A stretch of DNA of 52,857 nt from Planctomyces sp. SH-PL62 (GTDB taxonomy: Bacteria > Planctomycetota > Planctomycetia > Planctomycetales > Planctomycetaceae): the NCBI GenBank assembly GCA_945905295.1, contig CAMDPX010000018.1, positions 1 through 52,857 on the forward strand, written 5' to 3'. This document shows, in pieces, positions 35,701-43,491 of this stretch. Positions within the stretch are counted from its first letter, which is position 1. Each line of letters starts with the position of its first letter. The position numbers and the translations under genes are program-made. The notes below the pieces were generated by a model. It was not told the DNA's origin. It was given only the letters and a program-made list of their open reading frames with translations, and made no database searches.

Positions 35701-38700
35701 TGAGGTCATCCAGATCACCGACGAGGAGACTGCACAGGGAGGCTTCTTCGCGGTGCTTTATCCGGTGAGTTCGCCAGCGGACGACTTGGTCCACCGCATC
35801 CAAGCCATTCGCCCTGACAGTTGGAAATTCGCCGGAGGCGAAGGAACGATCGAACCGCATCGCCCCACGAACTCGTTGATCATCCGCCAGCATGACGACG
35901 TTCATGACGAGATCGAACAATCCTTTGCGAAGCTCGGCCCTGGCGTGGGTGTCGCGACTCCGCCGGAATGGCCGCCGAAGGGCACTGGCAGCGGCACTTT
36001 CGCTCCCGCTGTAAAGCCAGCCGCTCCACTCAAGGGACAAATTCATTGGATCGACAAATCGAAGGAACTGGTCTGGATCAATCTCGGACACGCCGATGGT
36101 GTCGCCCGTCCGATGAGGTTTCAGGTCCGCGAAAAGGAAGATCCAAAGAATGGCAATCAACCGCCGGCCGTCAAAGGCAAGGTCGAAGTCCTCCGCGTGA
36201 TTGACGCACACGCGTCGGAGGCTCGCATCATTCTGGACGATCAAAACAATCCTGTGGCGAAAGGGGATGAGATCGTTCAACTCATTGAAACCACATCAGC
36301 GAAGAATGAGGCAATTGAAGGACAACTCAAACTGCCGCCACCAAAAGGCGAGATCTATGACGCGGCGCGTCTCGACGTGGAACGCATTAAGTCACCTCCA
36401 CTCTATGGTGAACAACGTCTCTCAAAGAAAGACGGCAACTCCGAGCGAGATCCGAAGAAGGTCGATCAGTTCACAGGTCGAGTGCGGCTCAAGACCGAGA
36501 AGCCCTTGCCGGATTTGGAAAAGGTCGTGGTCCCGGCCGGCAAGGTGCTGGATGAGTCGTTGGTGTTCTCGAAGGACGGTGGCTTGGCGAATGTGTTTGT
36601 CTATTTGCCGAAGCCGACGTTCCCGATCGAACCGCCGCCGAACGACAAGCCACCGAAGCCGTTCGTATTGATTGCGGAGGGGGAAAAGTTCTGGCCTCGT
36701 GCTGCGTTCGTGCGCGTCGGGCGGCCGGTCGTGTTTGAGAACCGGCAAACTGAGCAAGTCAACTTTCGCATGGGTCCGGTGAAAAACGTTTCCTTCAACG
36801 TCCTCGTGAAGGTCCAGGACCACATCAAAATTCAGGCGTTCCGATATCCGGAAGCCTTCCCGTTTAAGCTTCAGTCGGACATTCAACTGTGGATGGTGTC
36901 GCATCTGCTGACGCTCGATCATCCGTTCGCCGCCGTGACGGATGAAGAGGGCCGCTTCACCATCGACGGTCTGCCTCCCGGCGATCACGAGTTCCGGGTC
37001 TGGCACGAACGAGTCGGCTACTTGGAGAAAAAGCTCCTCGTCACGATCAAGGCTGGCGAACCAACACGCAACGTCTTGGAATACGAACCCAACCGCTTCG
37101 AACTCAGCGAGCCCGATGTTCTGAACTGGGGCCAAAGGCTCATCGACTCGGTGAGGGACCCGAATCCCCGGCCCAGAGTTGCGCCTCGCGCGCCGGCTGC
37201 CGCTCCGAAAGTCGAAGCGAAACTGGATTCACCAGACGCCGGCGCTGGGCGCGGGGCTCCCGACCCCGCCCCGAAGCCGACCGCAGGTCTCCCGGATTCG
37301 GAGAAGGGTCCAAAAGCCGGCGAGAAAAACAAAACCGAGGGAGACCTTCGGTCGGACCCAGCGGCGGGGTCGGGAGACCCGCGCCCAGCGCAGGAAGACT
37401 CGCGCCGAGCGCAGGAACAGGAACGGGTGAAGCCCGGCATCGAGCGAGGTGTCGTGTTCTTGAAGAGTCAGCAAGCGGAGAGCGGACTGTGGCCCGAGTT
37501 GATTCCGAATATGAATGGCGGTGTTTCGTCGCTGTGTACCTTGGCGTTGCTGCAAGCCGGTGCGAAGCCGGACGAGCCGACCATTCAGAAAGCATTGATC
37601 GCGTTGCGGAAGATCAAGCCGGACAAAACCTACACGGTCGCGTTGCAAACGATGGTCTTCTGCGCCGCGTCGCCGAAAGTGGACGCGGAGTTGATTCGAC
37701 ACAACGTGGCGTGGATCGAGAAGACTCAGATCCCCGTCGGACGGCTACACGGCGGTTGGAGTTACCAAGCCAGTTCGGTCGGAAATGGTGACGGATCGAA
37801 TACTCGTTTCGCCGTGATGGGTTTGCACGCGGCCAAGAAGGCGGGCTTCGACGTGCAGGCCGAAACGTGGCGACAAGTCAGCGACTACTACCTGACGACT
37901 CAAACCAACGAGGGTGGCTGGAGCTACTCAGCACAGGGGCCGCCATCACCGACGATGACTCTGGCGGGGGTAGCCGGCTTGGCGACCGCCAATCGGTACT
38001 TGCCTCAAGATGAGCAAACGAAGACTCGCGAGGCCGCCATTCGCAAGTCGGCCGAGTATCTCGAAAAGGTGATCCCCGAACTGCAACGAGCCTCGTTCGC
38101 GCTTTATGCCCTGCATTGTCTGGAACGAGCGGGACATGTCAGCGGCCAGTCTCAATTCGGCAAGCTCGAATGGAAAGCCGACATGACCAAGCGGCTGCTG
38201 GACACGCAAGGCCCAAGGGGGAATTGGAATGGCACTTCAGGAACCGAAAACGACCTCATCGGAACCAGCTTGGCGCTGCTCACACTGACGGGTCAGCCAG
38301 AGCCAAAATTGGTCGGACGCCGATTCAAGTTCGAGCCGCGCGAGGCCGGCCAGAAGTTCCACGTTCTCAGCAGTGTGAATCAAAACGTTGTGCCTCCAAT
38401 CCTACACACGGAAATCAGTGGCGGCGTGCGAATCGTGCTCGACGATTCGGACGGAACAACTTGGCGGATCGAAGCCGATCGCGCGCTGATCGAATCAGAC
38501 GAACAACAACCTGTGAGTTTCGCGATCAATGCCAGCAACCGCATCTCACGCATCAAGTACATCGGCTCGGTCAAGGCTGAAGGGGGCAACTCGCGAATCC
38601 TCTCCGATCAATTGGAATTAGATCTCACCCAGAACGACTCGATCGCGAGCCAGATCAACTCCGACTCAGCACGCGGCGAGAAGAAACCACTCGAAGCGGG

Positions 38701-40627
38701 AGCGCCTGCCAAAGCAAAAGACGCCGAAGCCGAAGCCGCCAATCGGCGAGTCCGCGGTGAATTGAAGAAGCTGATGGAAGTCGCCTTCACCGACACGCCG
38801 CTCAGTGACGTGATGCTGTTCCTCGGCGATTACCACAACATCTCGATGAAGTTGGACGAATCGTTGAAGGAACAACGGAAATTTCTCGGCGACGTCCCCG
38901 TCACACTCTGCGTGACGGGCGAAGACTTAGATGCGGTGCTGTCGCGGATTCTCCACAACCAGCGACTGAGTTACTTCGTGGACGGCGGAGAACTGCGAAT
39001 CGCCACTCCGGACGAAGTGCGTCGGCTGGGGCATCCCGTTCCGGAAAGTTTCGCGGAGACCTTGGTCAGACTGAAAAAGGCAGATTCCTCGGTGCCGTGG
39101 GAAAGATTTCTTCTGGGACGCGAGTGGCCGGAAAATGAAACTCGCGAGTCCTGGCTCAAACTCATTGAGACGCTTACGAAACTGCTGTCCCACTCGGAAG
39201 TCGTTGTTCAGCGACATGCCGCGTCCGTGTTGGCTCGATTTGATGAGGCGGCGGTTCACGCACGACCGGCGCTGGAAAAGCTCACGAAGTCCGAGGATCG
39301 CTCGGTTCGCCAGGCGGCTTGGCAGACATTGCTCGCGATCGGTCGCCAAGACCTCAGCACTTGGCCATTGTTTCTGGCAGCTTGGAACAACAAGGACGAG
39401 TACGTCCGCGAACAATGGCTCATGACGTTGCTGCAATTCCATCCGCGAGTCTTTGACGAATTGCTGGTGCTCTTCCCAACCTCCTCGGTGGAGTTTCGTC
39501 GGGCGTGTAGTGCCTCCCTGAGACATCGGAGAGAGCGACCGTCTTACGAGCAACTGGCGATCCTCGCGATGTCAGACGAAGACGAAGAAACCCGCTATCT
39601 GTCGCTGCGACACGCGAGGACTGAAGATCCCTCGCAACCATTTCTCTCGTCTTGGCGGCGGCGTCTGAAAGACGAATCGCCGCGCTGCCGAGTCTTGGCC
39701 GCGTCCAATTTGCTGCCGCTCGAATCGGATCGGCTCGATGCGCTGGAAGTCTTGCTCGATGAGATTGGTTCGGCGGACGAATCGCGATGGCCGGCAGCGG
39801 CACAGGTCATCACCGCCTATGCGACGGTTGATTACGGCGGACAATTCCGGGATCGCTTGCTCCGGCGTTCTGTTACCGGCGACGAGCAACAACGTGCCGT
39901 GATTCGCAAAGCACTAAAGTTCGTCCCGGAAAGCCGAAGTCATGCGGCCATCTTGCAAGAGATCGACGCCCAGCTCGAAAACGTCCGTGAAGACAAGCGA
40001 TTCCCGCTCGCTAAACGTCTGGAATTTCTGGATGAATTGGGTCGGGATCGAATGAACCCCAACGGTTCCGAAGAACTCCGAGCCCGCGTCGGTCATCACC
40101 TCGCTCACTACTTCGCCAAGTGGGATCTCATCGCGCACAACGCTCGCGTGCGCGAGTATTCCCTTGCGGCCTTAAAACTCGACGTCGATGCAGACCGCCG
40201 CGCGAGTTTGTTCTCGCTGGTGGGTTCAGCAGCACTGGTGGACCCCGCCGTGCCGACGTTCGCCGAACAACGCCGCAATGCCGCCAAGCTATGGCTTACC
40301 GGATATCGAGAAGTCGTGTCGCTCAAGCTCCCGAAGTCCGCGCCGGAACTTCCGGTCGTCGAAAAACTCGGCGATATCGCGGGCGAGCCTCCCGAACAGC
40401 GAGCCGCTCGTGAACAACAACATGCCACTCAATTGGAAGCTCGGCAACAGGCCGAGTTCATTCGGCGGATGGTCGCGCACCGTCATCAACTGGCACATCT
40501 GCTTGTCGAGACCCACCGACGTGATCCCGCGAACGAACCCGAACTCCGCACGCTCGCCAAAGGAGTGCTCGTTGATAAATCGCTCGTCGAAATGCTGCTG
40601 GCAGAGGGAATCGTTCCGCAACAATAA
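32777..40627 (+). CDS. Giant M56 (BlaR1-like) metallopeptidase mosaic
   Basis: A 2616-residue membrane protein, against about 350-600 for usual BlaR1-type M56 sensors. Residues 1-360: four or so membrane helices and the peptidase site AHELAHVRRHDYLVN (HExxH near 248) with EREHCCDDLAASV. About 425-690: LolA-like beta domain. About 726-811, 894-984 and 1992-2081: three STN/secretin-like alpha-beta domains (TPLPQAVEQIG; VTLLEAVRKIA; TPLSDVMLFLG). About 1081-1171: beta barrel. About 1232-1441: cupredoxin/carboxypeptidase-regulatory-like (DEEGRFTIDGLPPGDHEFRV). About 1552-1850: alpha/alpha-toroid of prenyltransferase/squalene-cyclase type (GVVFLKSQQAESGLW). About 2138-2614: HEAT-like repeats. Three linkers (368-416, 695-711, 1488-1538) come from palindromic repeats. 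The ATG at 32777 follows GGAGA; an upstream extension overlaps BlaI. No beta-lactam-binding domain. Ligand unknown. Confidence 0.85.
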   Translation: MLSHAIEVLGWTLLHFVWQGAVVGVLAAAMLLALRRRSANARYLTAVSALSLMLLLPLGTIAWLERVPLPEDITPIVTTTPAIEMPPVREMDFSPRDESPINVERIEFEKSPRVAAVTVAPVVETKPTRLEEVSEKREAFDVEAFAKPFILWVVGVWLIGVGALSLRLFASWLSVLRLRRRATQPASANWQVMLGRLAERLRVTRPVRLVESALVEVPAVIGWLRPVILLPASAMTGLTTEQLEALLAHELAHVRRHDYLVNLLQTVVETLLFYHPAVWWISHRIRLEREHCCDDLAASVCGDRLSYAKALVAMEELRAPKLRLVMSSSGGSLRTRVARLLGQAEQQRRPTGWFAGLLLLVVLTMAGALGAGLLTPPEKPTEGLPHDTQPTPTKTNETDEETFGPTQRRGQETRAEQETRAERDDEADAELKKTLMTRVRESTAALAHGRMELALEQEHFLKPSADKPDGEVATSTATSHWIGEEQKWRVDYDGRMLRSIENRIVNEFLPLQWTAGFDGQQHYQWDRVVKQIELGREFPMALQHSPARLFFGFTVDDLQMLLTAPKTKTSAITHQGLKCIQVDAELAMQSKTQRFVFILCPEHGYLPLENRFYAEGQFLGETKFSDFYEPRPGVWAARKIQIKSADPENPNMEKPLERITHTVKRLDLGEAAKLQAEEFRADPPEGTKRIDATKTGDLRSSEAAGSGDPRRAERELAKRNSVRGKLQNQISLRLEKTPLPQAVEQIGREAKIAVRLDSKALENEGIGDDTPVSISVEGISTAGAMQLLLQPIQLGYFIENETLVVTTAARLAKTPVEERLDLGKTLADEAKMGLLRDAIQTFVEPEGWDVAGGPGSIRFNASREEFVVHHAPFIQHDVDRFLTHVLSRPISPEMERLRKLLSQRFTIELGEVTLLEAVRKIAMAANANVLLDADGLETAGVRSDRRVTVNHKDAPLRDILDGLCKPLKLRFRIRNEVIQITDEETAQGGFFAVLYPVSSPADDLVHRIQAIRPDSWKFAGGEGTIEPHRPTNSLIIRQHDDVHDEIEQSFAKLGPGVGVATPPEWPPKGTGSGTFAPAVKPAAPLKGQIHWIDKSKELVWINLGHADGVARPMRFQVREKEDPKNGNQPPAVKGKVEVLRVIDAHASEARIILDDQNNPVAKGDEIVQLIETTSAKNEAIEGQLKLPPPKGEIYDAARLDVERIKSPPLYGEQRLSKKDGNSERDPKKVDQFTGRVRLKTEKPLPDLEKVVVPAGKVLDESLVFSKDGGLANVFVYLPKPTFPIEPPPNDKPPKPFVLIAEGEKFWPRAAFVRVGRPVVFENRQTEQVNFRMGPVKNVSFNVLVKVQDHIKIQAFRYPEAFPFKLQSDIQLWMVSHLLTLDHPFAAVTDEEGRFTIDGLPPGDHEFRVWHERVGYLEKKLLVTIKAGEPTRNVLEYEPNRFELSEPDVLNWGQRLIDSVRDPNPRPRVAPRAPAAAPKVEAKLDSPDAGAGRGAPDPAPKPTAGLPDSEKGPKAGEKNKTEGDLRSDPAAGSGDPRPAQEDSRRAQEQERVKPGIERGVVFLKSQQAESGLWPELIPNMNGGVSSLCTLALLQAGAKPDEPTIQKALIALRKIKPDKTYTVALQTMVFCAASPKVDAELIRHNVAWIEKTQIPVGRLHGGWSYQASSVGNGDGSNTRFAVMGLHAAKKAGFDVQAETWRQVSDYYLTTQTNEGGWSYSAQGPPSPTMTLAGVAGLATANRYLPQDEQTKTREAAIRKSAEYLEKVIPELQRASFALYALHCLERAGHVSGQSQFGKLEWKADMTKRLLDTQGPRGNWNGTSGTENDLIGTSLALLTLTGQPEPKLVGRRFKFEPREAGQKFHVLSSVNQNVVPPILHTEISGGVRIVLDDSDGTTWRIEADRALIESDEQQPVSFAINASNRISRIKYIGSVKAEGGNSRILSDQLELDLTQNDSIASQINSDSARGEKKPLEAGAPAKAKDAEAEAANRRVRGELKKLMEVAFTDTPLSDVMLFLGDYHNISMKLDESLKEQRKFLGDVPVTLCVTGEDLDAVLSRILHNQRLSYFVDGGELRIATPDEVRRLGHPVPESFAETLVRLKKADSSVPWERFLLGREWPENETRESWLKLIETLTKLLSHSEVVVQRHAASVLARFDEAAVHARPALEKLTKSEDRSVRQAAWQTLLAIGRQDLSTWPLFLAAWNNKDEYVREQWLMTLLQFHPRVFDELLVLFPTSSVEFRRACSASLRHRRERPSYEQLAILAMSDEDEETRYLSLRHARTEDPSQPFLSSWRRRLKDESPRCRVLAASNLLPLESDRLDALEVLLDEIGSADESRWPAAAQVITAYATVDYGGQFRDRLLRRSVTGDEQQRAVIRKALKFVPESRSHAAILQEIDAQLENVREDKRFPLAKRLEFLDELGRDRMNPNGSEELRARVGHHLAHYFAKWDLIAHNARVREYSLAALKLDVDADRRASLFSLVGSAALVDPAVPTFAEQRRNAAKLWLTGYREVVSLKLPKSAPELPVVEKLGDIAGEPPEQRAAREQQHATQLEARQQAEFIRRMVAHRHQLAHLLVETHRRDPANEPELRTLAKGVLVDKSLVEMLLAEGIVPQQ
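33881..34024. repeat. GGGTCTCC-family palindrome, copy i, in M56 gene
   Basis: Outer arms 33881-33906 and 33999-34024 are perfect over 26 bases; inner arms 33916-33929 and 33976-33989 pair as well (GACCGAAGGTC type). The 144 bases are 48 codons exactly. It is read as GAGLLTPPEKPTEGLP ... ETFGPTQRRGQETRAE just after the last membrane helix. Confidence 0.9.
34862..34910. repeat. GGGTCTCC-family half element in M56 gene
   Basis: This matches the right half of the copies at 33881 and 37242 (GGAGACC...GGCGGGGTCGGGAGACC). Only one arm is present. It is read as GDLRSSEAAGSGDPRRAE between the LolA-like and first STN-like domains. Confidence 0.85.
37242..37391. repeat. GGGTCTCC-family palindrome, copy iii, in M56 gene
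   Basis: Left arm 37242-37292 and right arm 37339-37391 are about 50 bases each with scattered mismatches. The span of 150 bases is 50 codons. It is read as GAGRGAPDPAPKPTAGLP ... GDLRSDPAAGSGDPRPA between the cupredoxin-like and toroid domains. Confidence 0.9.
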
Positions 40628-40714
40628 ACGCGGCCCCTTCACAGATCGCAGGGCGGCGAGTGCGACGACTTTGGCTGGAGACATCCTCAGCGAATCAGAT
40701 TCAGCAATTTGCCC

Positions 40715-40803
40715 CATCCGTGTGTGAGTTCCAATCCGTGTGCGAAGTGCGTTCATCCGATTGGAACGCGCTGCACACACGGATTGGAACTGACACACGG
40801 ATG
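40715..40803. repeat. 28-bp-arm palindrome between convergent M56 and lspA genes
   Basis: Arms 40715-40742 and 40776-40803 are reverse complements with one mismatch, loop 33 bases. It lies between the ends of two convergent genes (88 bases after the M56 stop, 49 bases from the lspA stop), where a bidirectional terminator would be expected. No U-run follows either arm. Confidence 0.88.
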
Positions 40804-40852
40804 AAGGGAGACTGAATCGGCGGCTGCTAAGCGGACATTCCAAGCGGTCACG

Positions 40853-41488
40853 TCAGCAGTGAATTGTCCCAGCCGGCGGTCCAACTGTTGGCTCGTTCGA
40901 GCGATTTGCCAGCTTGGCGGCGTGGTGTTCGGCCCAGAATGAGTATGCCACCAGCATTCCCGTCCCTGTGACCAGAAACACGTCGGCGAAATTGAAGACC
41001 GGCCACGAATAGTCGCCGAACGTGAAGAGCAAAAAATCACGCACGGCTCGATAGGGTTCCCCGGTCTCGGCATTCCTGTAGCCGTACAAGCCTAGCCGGT
41101 CATAAAGATTGCCGAGCGTGCCGCTGAGCACCAAGCAGAGAGCGACCGTCAGCCAATTGCTCTGCCCAGCCGACGTCTTCAGCAAGCAGTAGACGATGAC
41201 CACGACCGCGACAACGCTCAGCGCGGCGAACAGCCACGTCAGACCCTGACCGATTCCCCACAAGGCTCCTTCGTTGAAGCTCGTGAAGAGCCGGAACGTC
41301 GAGAGCTGTCCGAGCCAGCGATAGATGCGTCCTTGCCCGCCGGGGTAGCCCAGCCAGTCGAAGACCACCGCTTTGGAATACAGATCCAAAGCCAAACAGC
41401 CCGTCGTCAGCGGGATGATCAGACACAGCCGCCGAAAAATGCAGGGCATCGGGGCAGTGGAAGCAGTTTGAGATTGCGGCTCGTCCAT
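40853..41488 (-). CDS. lspA: Lipoprotein signal peptidase (signal peptidase II)
   Basis: A 211-residue inner-membrane aspartic protease that cuts prolipoproteins before the lipidated Cys. Four hydrophobic segments are visible. Family blocks: FNEGALWGIGQG (N-x-G-A), SGTLGNLYDRLGLYGYRNA (GNxxDR with the first catalytic Asp) and VFNFADVFLVTGTGML (second catalytic Asp). A longer loop before the last block (NAETGEPYRAVRDFLLFTFG) is typical of planctomycete homologues. The start at 41486-41488 is chosen because GGAGG lies seven bases before it; the alternative ATG at 41500 overlaps that site. A TraR/DksA gene precedes it on the same strand, with a REP doublet between. Confidence 0.96.
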   Translation of the reverse strand: MDEPQSQTASTAPMPCIFRRLCLIIPLTTGCLALDLYSKAVVFDWLGYPGGQGRIYRWLGQLSTFRLFTSFNEGALWGIGQGLTWLFAALSVVAVVVIVYCLLKTSAGQSNWLTVALCLVLSGTLGNLYDRLGLYGYRNAETGEPYRAVRDFLLFTFGDYSWPVFNFADVFLVTGTGMLVAYSFWAEHHAAKLANRSNEPTVGPPAGTIHC

Positions 41489-41557
41489 GAAATCCTCCAA
41501 GCCGGGAAACTATGGCTCCCGCCACGATTAACGCTAGAGGAAGTCGTCCCGCGTGAG

Positions 41558-41622
41558 ACGTAGGACGGACAATCCTGTCCGTCGCCTGGTCTCGGGCACG
41601 GACAGGATTGTCCGTGCTACGT
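41558..41622. repeat. GTAG-foot REP doublet with compensatory change
   Basis: Arms 41558-41582 and 41598-41622. The left unit is GTAG plus stem GACGGACA/TGTCCGTC; the right unit, read inward, is GTAG plus CACGGACA/TGTCCGTG. The one mismatch between arms (G against C) is matched by a change at the partner position within each unit, so each unit stays a perfect hairpin. It lies between lspA and the TraR/DksA gene. Confidence 0.93.
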
Positions 41623-41648
41623 TGTGCTTGCGGTTCCGCTGCGATGGA

Positions 41649-42050
41649 CTACCGTCGCCACTTGCGGGTTCGTTGCTGCTCGGCGCAATGGACGCAGGTG
41701 CGGACGTAGGGGATCGCTTTGAGCCGTTCTTTAATGATGGCCGCCTTCGCGGGCGGCTTCCCTTCCGCGAGGCAATTTTCGCAGAGGCCGTAGGTTCCGG
41801 CGTCGATCTTTTTCAGGGCGAGCGAGATCTCATCCAGAATCTCCTGCTCGTTCTCGACGAACCGGAGCGAAAAATCTTGCTCGTAGTTGTCGGTCCCCAG
41901 TTCGGCAATGTGGGTCGGGCTCTTCGAGTCGCCGTCCCCGTCGGATCGGCGCAAGGCACCGTCGGCCAATTGCTGGACGTCTCCGCGGAGACGTGTCTGG
42001 AGGACCAACAAAAGTGACTTAAACTCGCCCAGCTCAGTCTTTTTCAGCAT
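41649..42050 (-). CDS. TraR/DksA-type C4 zinc finger protein
   Basis: A 133-residue RNA-polymerase-binding regulator of the DksA/TraR family. A helical hairpin (about 8-85) is followed by the C4 zinc finger CENC ... CVHC (Cys 90, 93, 119, 122), with the typical YGLCENC and GKPPAKAAIIKERLKAIPYV stretch. The acidic tip residues that act in true DksA are not clear, so the effect on ppGpp control is uncertain. The start MLKKTELGEF at 42048-42050 is chosen by homology; no clear Shine-Dalgarno is present, and the frame upstream is open only by chance. A promoter-like pair lies at 42199-42226. It precedes lspA, an arrangement I recall from other planctomycetes. Confidence 0.9.
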   Translation of the reverse strand: MLKKTELGEFKSLLLVLQTRLRGDVQQLADGALRRSDGDGDSKSPTHIAELGTDNYEQDFSLRFVENEQEILDEISLALKKIDAGTYGLCENCLAEGKPPAKAAIIKERLKAIPYVRTCVHCAEQQRTRKWRR

Positions 42051-42198
42051 TTGAGGAGACCCATTACGGCTGACCACGCGGGATGTCCGGAAACCGTCAC
42101 CCCGCCTCGCGAGGCTGCCGTCCGAGCACCTTCCTCCCTGAGCAGTATCAGGCCGAAACCCGATCCGGCCATGTCCCTCGGCCGGTAAAAAGCGGCGG

Positions 42199-42226
42199 AT
42201 TATCACTGGTTTTTCGCCGTTATCAA
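42199..42226 (-). promoter_or_regulatory. Sigma70-like promoter for TraR/DksA gene
   Basis: On the minus strand -35 TTGATA (42226-42221) and -10 GATAAT (42204-42199) are 16 bases apart, each one base from consensus. The start point would be near 42192, giving a leader of about 140 bases. It lies in the 278-base gap after the oxidoreductase gene, where no gene is seen. Confidence 0.5.
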
Positions 42227-42328
42227 GCTGATAGCTGATGTCGTGCGAAAAAGTGAGCCAGTTTCCGCCAGGAAGCGAGCGATTCTCCGGATCACTCCGA
42301 AGCTGCAACCCACAATGCGGCAAGCGGC

Positions 42329-43378
42329 TTACGCCGCTCGGCGAGCCGTTGCAGCCGGCATCTGCTCGGAGATCATCTGTTGAGTGGCCAAGACTCCCAG
42401 AATCCGTTCGGCGACGGTCAGAGCTTCCAGAGCTACCGAGCCGGTCACGGTCGGAGTTGAGCCGGTTCGCACACACTCGACGAACTCCGCAATCTCCGCG
42501 GTCAGAGCGTCTTGCGGGGCGGGAATCTCCTGATGGACTTCGATCAGCGAGCCGAAAACTTCCTGCTTGAGCCTCTCGATGTCCGCCCCCGGCTGCCGAG
42601 CTTGCTCGACCGGAGACAGGCCGTGACGCAATTGGACGGATGGCGAGTAAGTCGTCAATTCCCGCGAGCCATAATCCACGTTCAAACATTGCGTCGCTGT
42701 CCAAACCGTGGTGGCACGACGAGTCGTGGGGTGAATCCGGCTGGCCGACAGATCGGCCAGGCAGCCGTTCTCGAAGATCAGCCGAACTTGCACGGCATCT
42801 TCGTGCTCGCCCATCAAACGGATTCCGAACGCTTCGACTCGGCTGACCGGCGAATGGACCAGCGACAGAATCAAATCCAGGTCGTGGATCAGCATGTCGT
42901 GTACGACGCCGATGTCGGTCGACCGAAAGCTGAACGGACTCAGCCGCTCGGACCGGATGTAGCGCGGTGCGTCACACTTCTCGCGCAGTGCTTGGAACGC
43001 GGGATTGAACCGCTCGACATGGCCGACTTGCAGGGTCGCCCCCGTCCTGTCGGCGAGCTGCACGAGTTGCCTGGCTTCGGCCAGGTCGGCGGCCAGCGGT
43101 TTCTCAACCAGAGAATGAATGCCATTTTCGAGGAAGTCGGTCGCGACACGGAAATGGAAACCGGTCGGCACTGCGATGGTCACGGCATCCACGTCGTCAA
43201 TGAGCACGCGATGATCCGCGACCCATTTCGTGTTCGCGGCCAGGGCGACCTTCTCGCCCTGAGCTTGGCTCGGGTCCGCAACGGCGATCAATTCGACACC
43301 GGGAAGCTGGGACACGATCCGCGCGTGATGCCGACCAAGTGCGCCGACTCCGATGACGGCCATTCGTAATTGACTCAT
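42329..43378 (-). CDS. Gfo/Idh/MocA oxidoreductase of the lipid A cluster
   Basis: A 349-residue NAD-dependent sugar dehydrogenase-like protein. The Rossmann fold starts at MAVIGVGALGRHHARI, the EKP motif is in SLVEKPLAADL, and GHVERFNPAF and DMLIHDLDLIL (His/Asp of the active site) follow. It starts 113 bases behind lpxA on the same strand. In bacteria that make lipid A with 2,3-diamino sugars, a family member called GnnA oxidises UDP-GlcNAc and sits next to lpxA; the GHVERFNP motif and the location fit that idea, but no GnnB-like aminotransferase is in the window. The start MSQLRMAVIG (43376-43378) is preferred to a 13-codon longer frame. Confidence 0.9.
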   Translation of the reverse strand: MSQLRMAVIGVGALGRHHARIVSQLPGVELIAVADPSQAQGEKVALAANTKWVADHRVLIDDVDAVTIAVPTGFHFRVATDFLENGIHSLVEKPLAADLAEARQLVQLADRTGATLQVGHVERFNPAFQALREKCDAPRYIRSERLSPFSFRSTDIGVVHDMLIHDLDLILSLVHSPVSRVEAFGIRLMGEHEDAVQVRLIFENGCLADLSASRIHPTTRRATTVWTATQCLNVDYGSRELTTYSPSVQLRHGLSPVEQARQPGADIERLKQEVFGSLIEVHQEIPAPQDALTAEIAEFVECVRTGSTPTVTGSVALEALTVAERILGVLATQQMISEQMPAATARRAA

Positions 43379-43421
43379 GCTTGCCACCCCAAGAATTTCA
43401 TCAAGGCTGCGCCTCAAGCCC

Positions 43422-43487
43422 GTAGCCGATGTCGTGAGACGTCGGTGAATTGGTCAAGAACATCCGAAGTCTCACGACTTCGGCGAC
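43422..43487. repeat. GTAG-foot REP doublet (one foot altered) after lpxA
   Basis: Left unit 43422-43445: GTAG plus CCGATGTC/GACGTCGG, loop GTGA. Right unit 43464-43487, read inward: GTCG plus CCGAAGTC/GACTTCGG. The stems differ at one position, but each still pairs (T-G against A-T). It lies five bases after the lpxA stop. Confidence 0.85.
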
Positions 43488-43491
43488 AGAT

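Noticed and set aside
42051-42704. 218-codon upstream extension of the TraR/DksA gene
   Set aside because: It crosses a promoter-like pair and the oxidoreductase gene on the same strand in another frame; homology begins at MLKKTELGEF.
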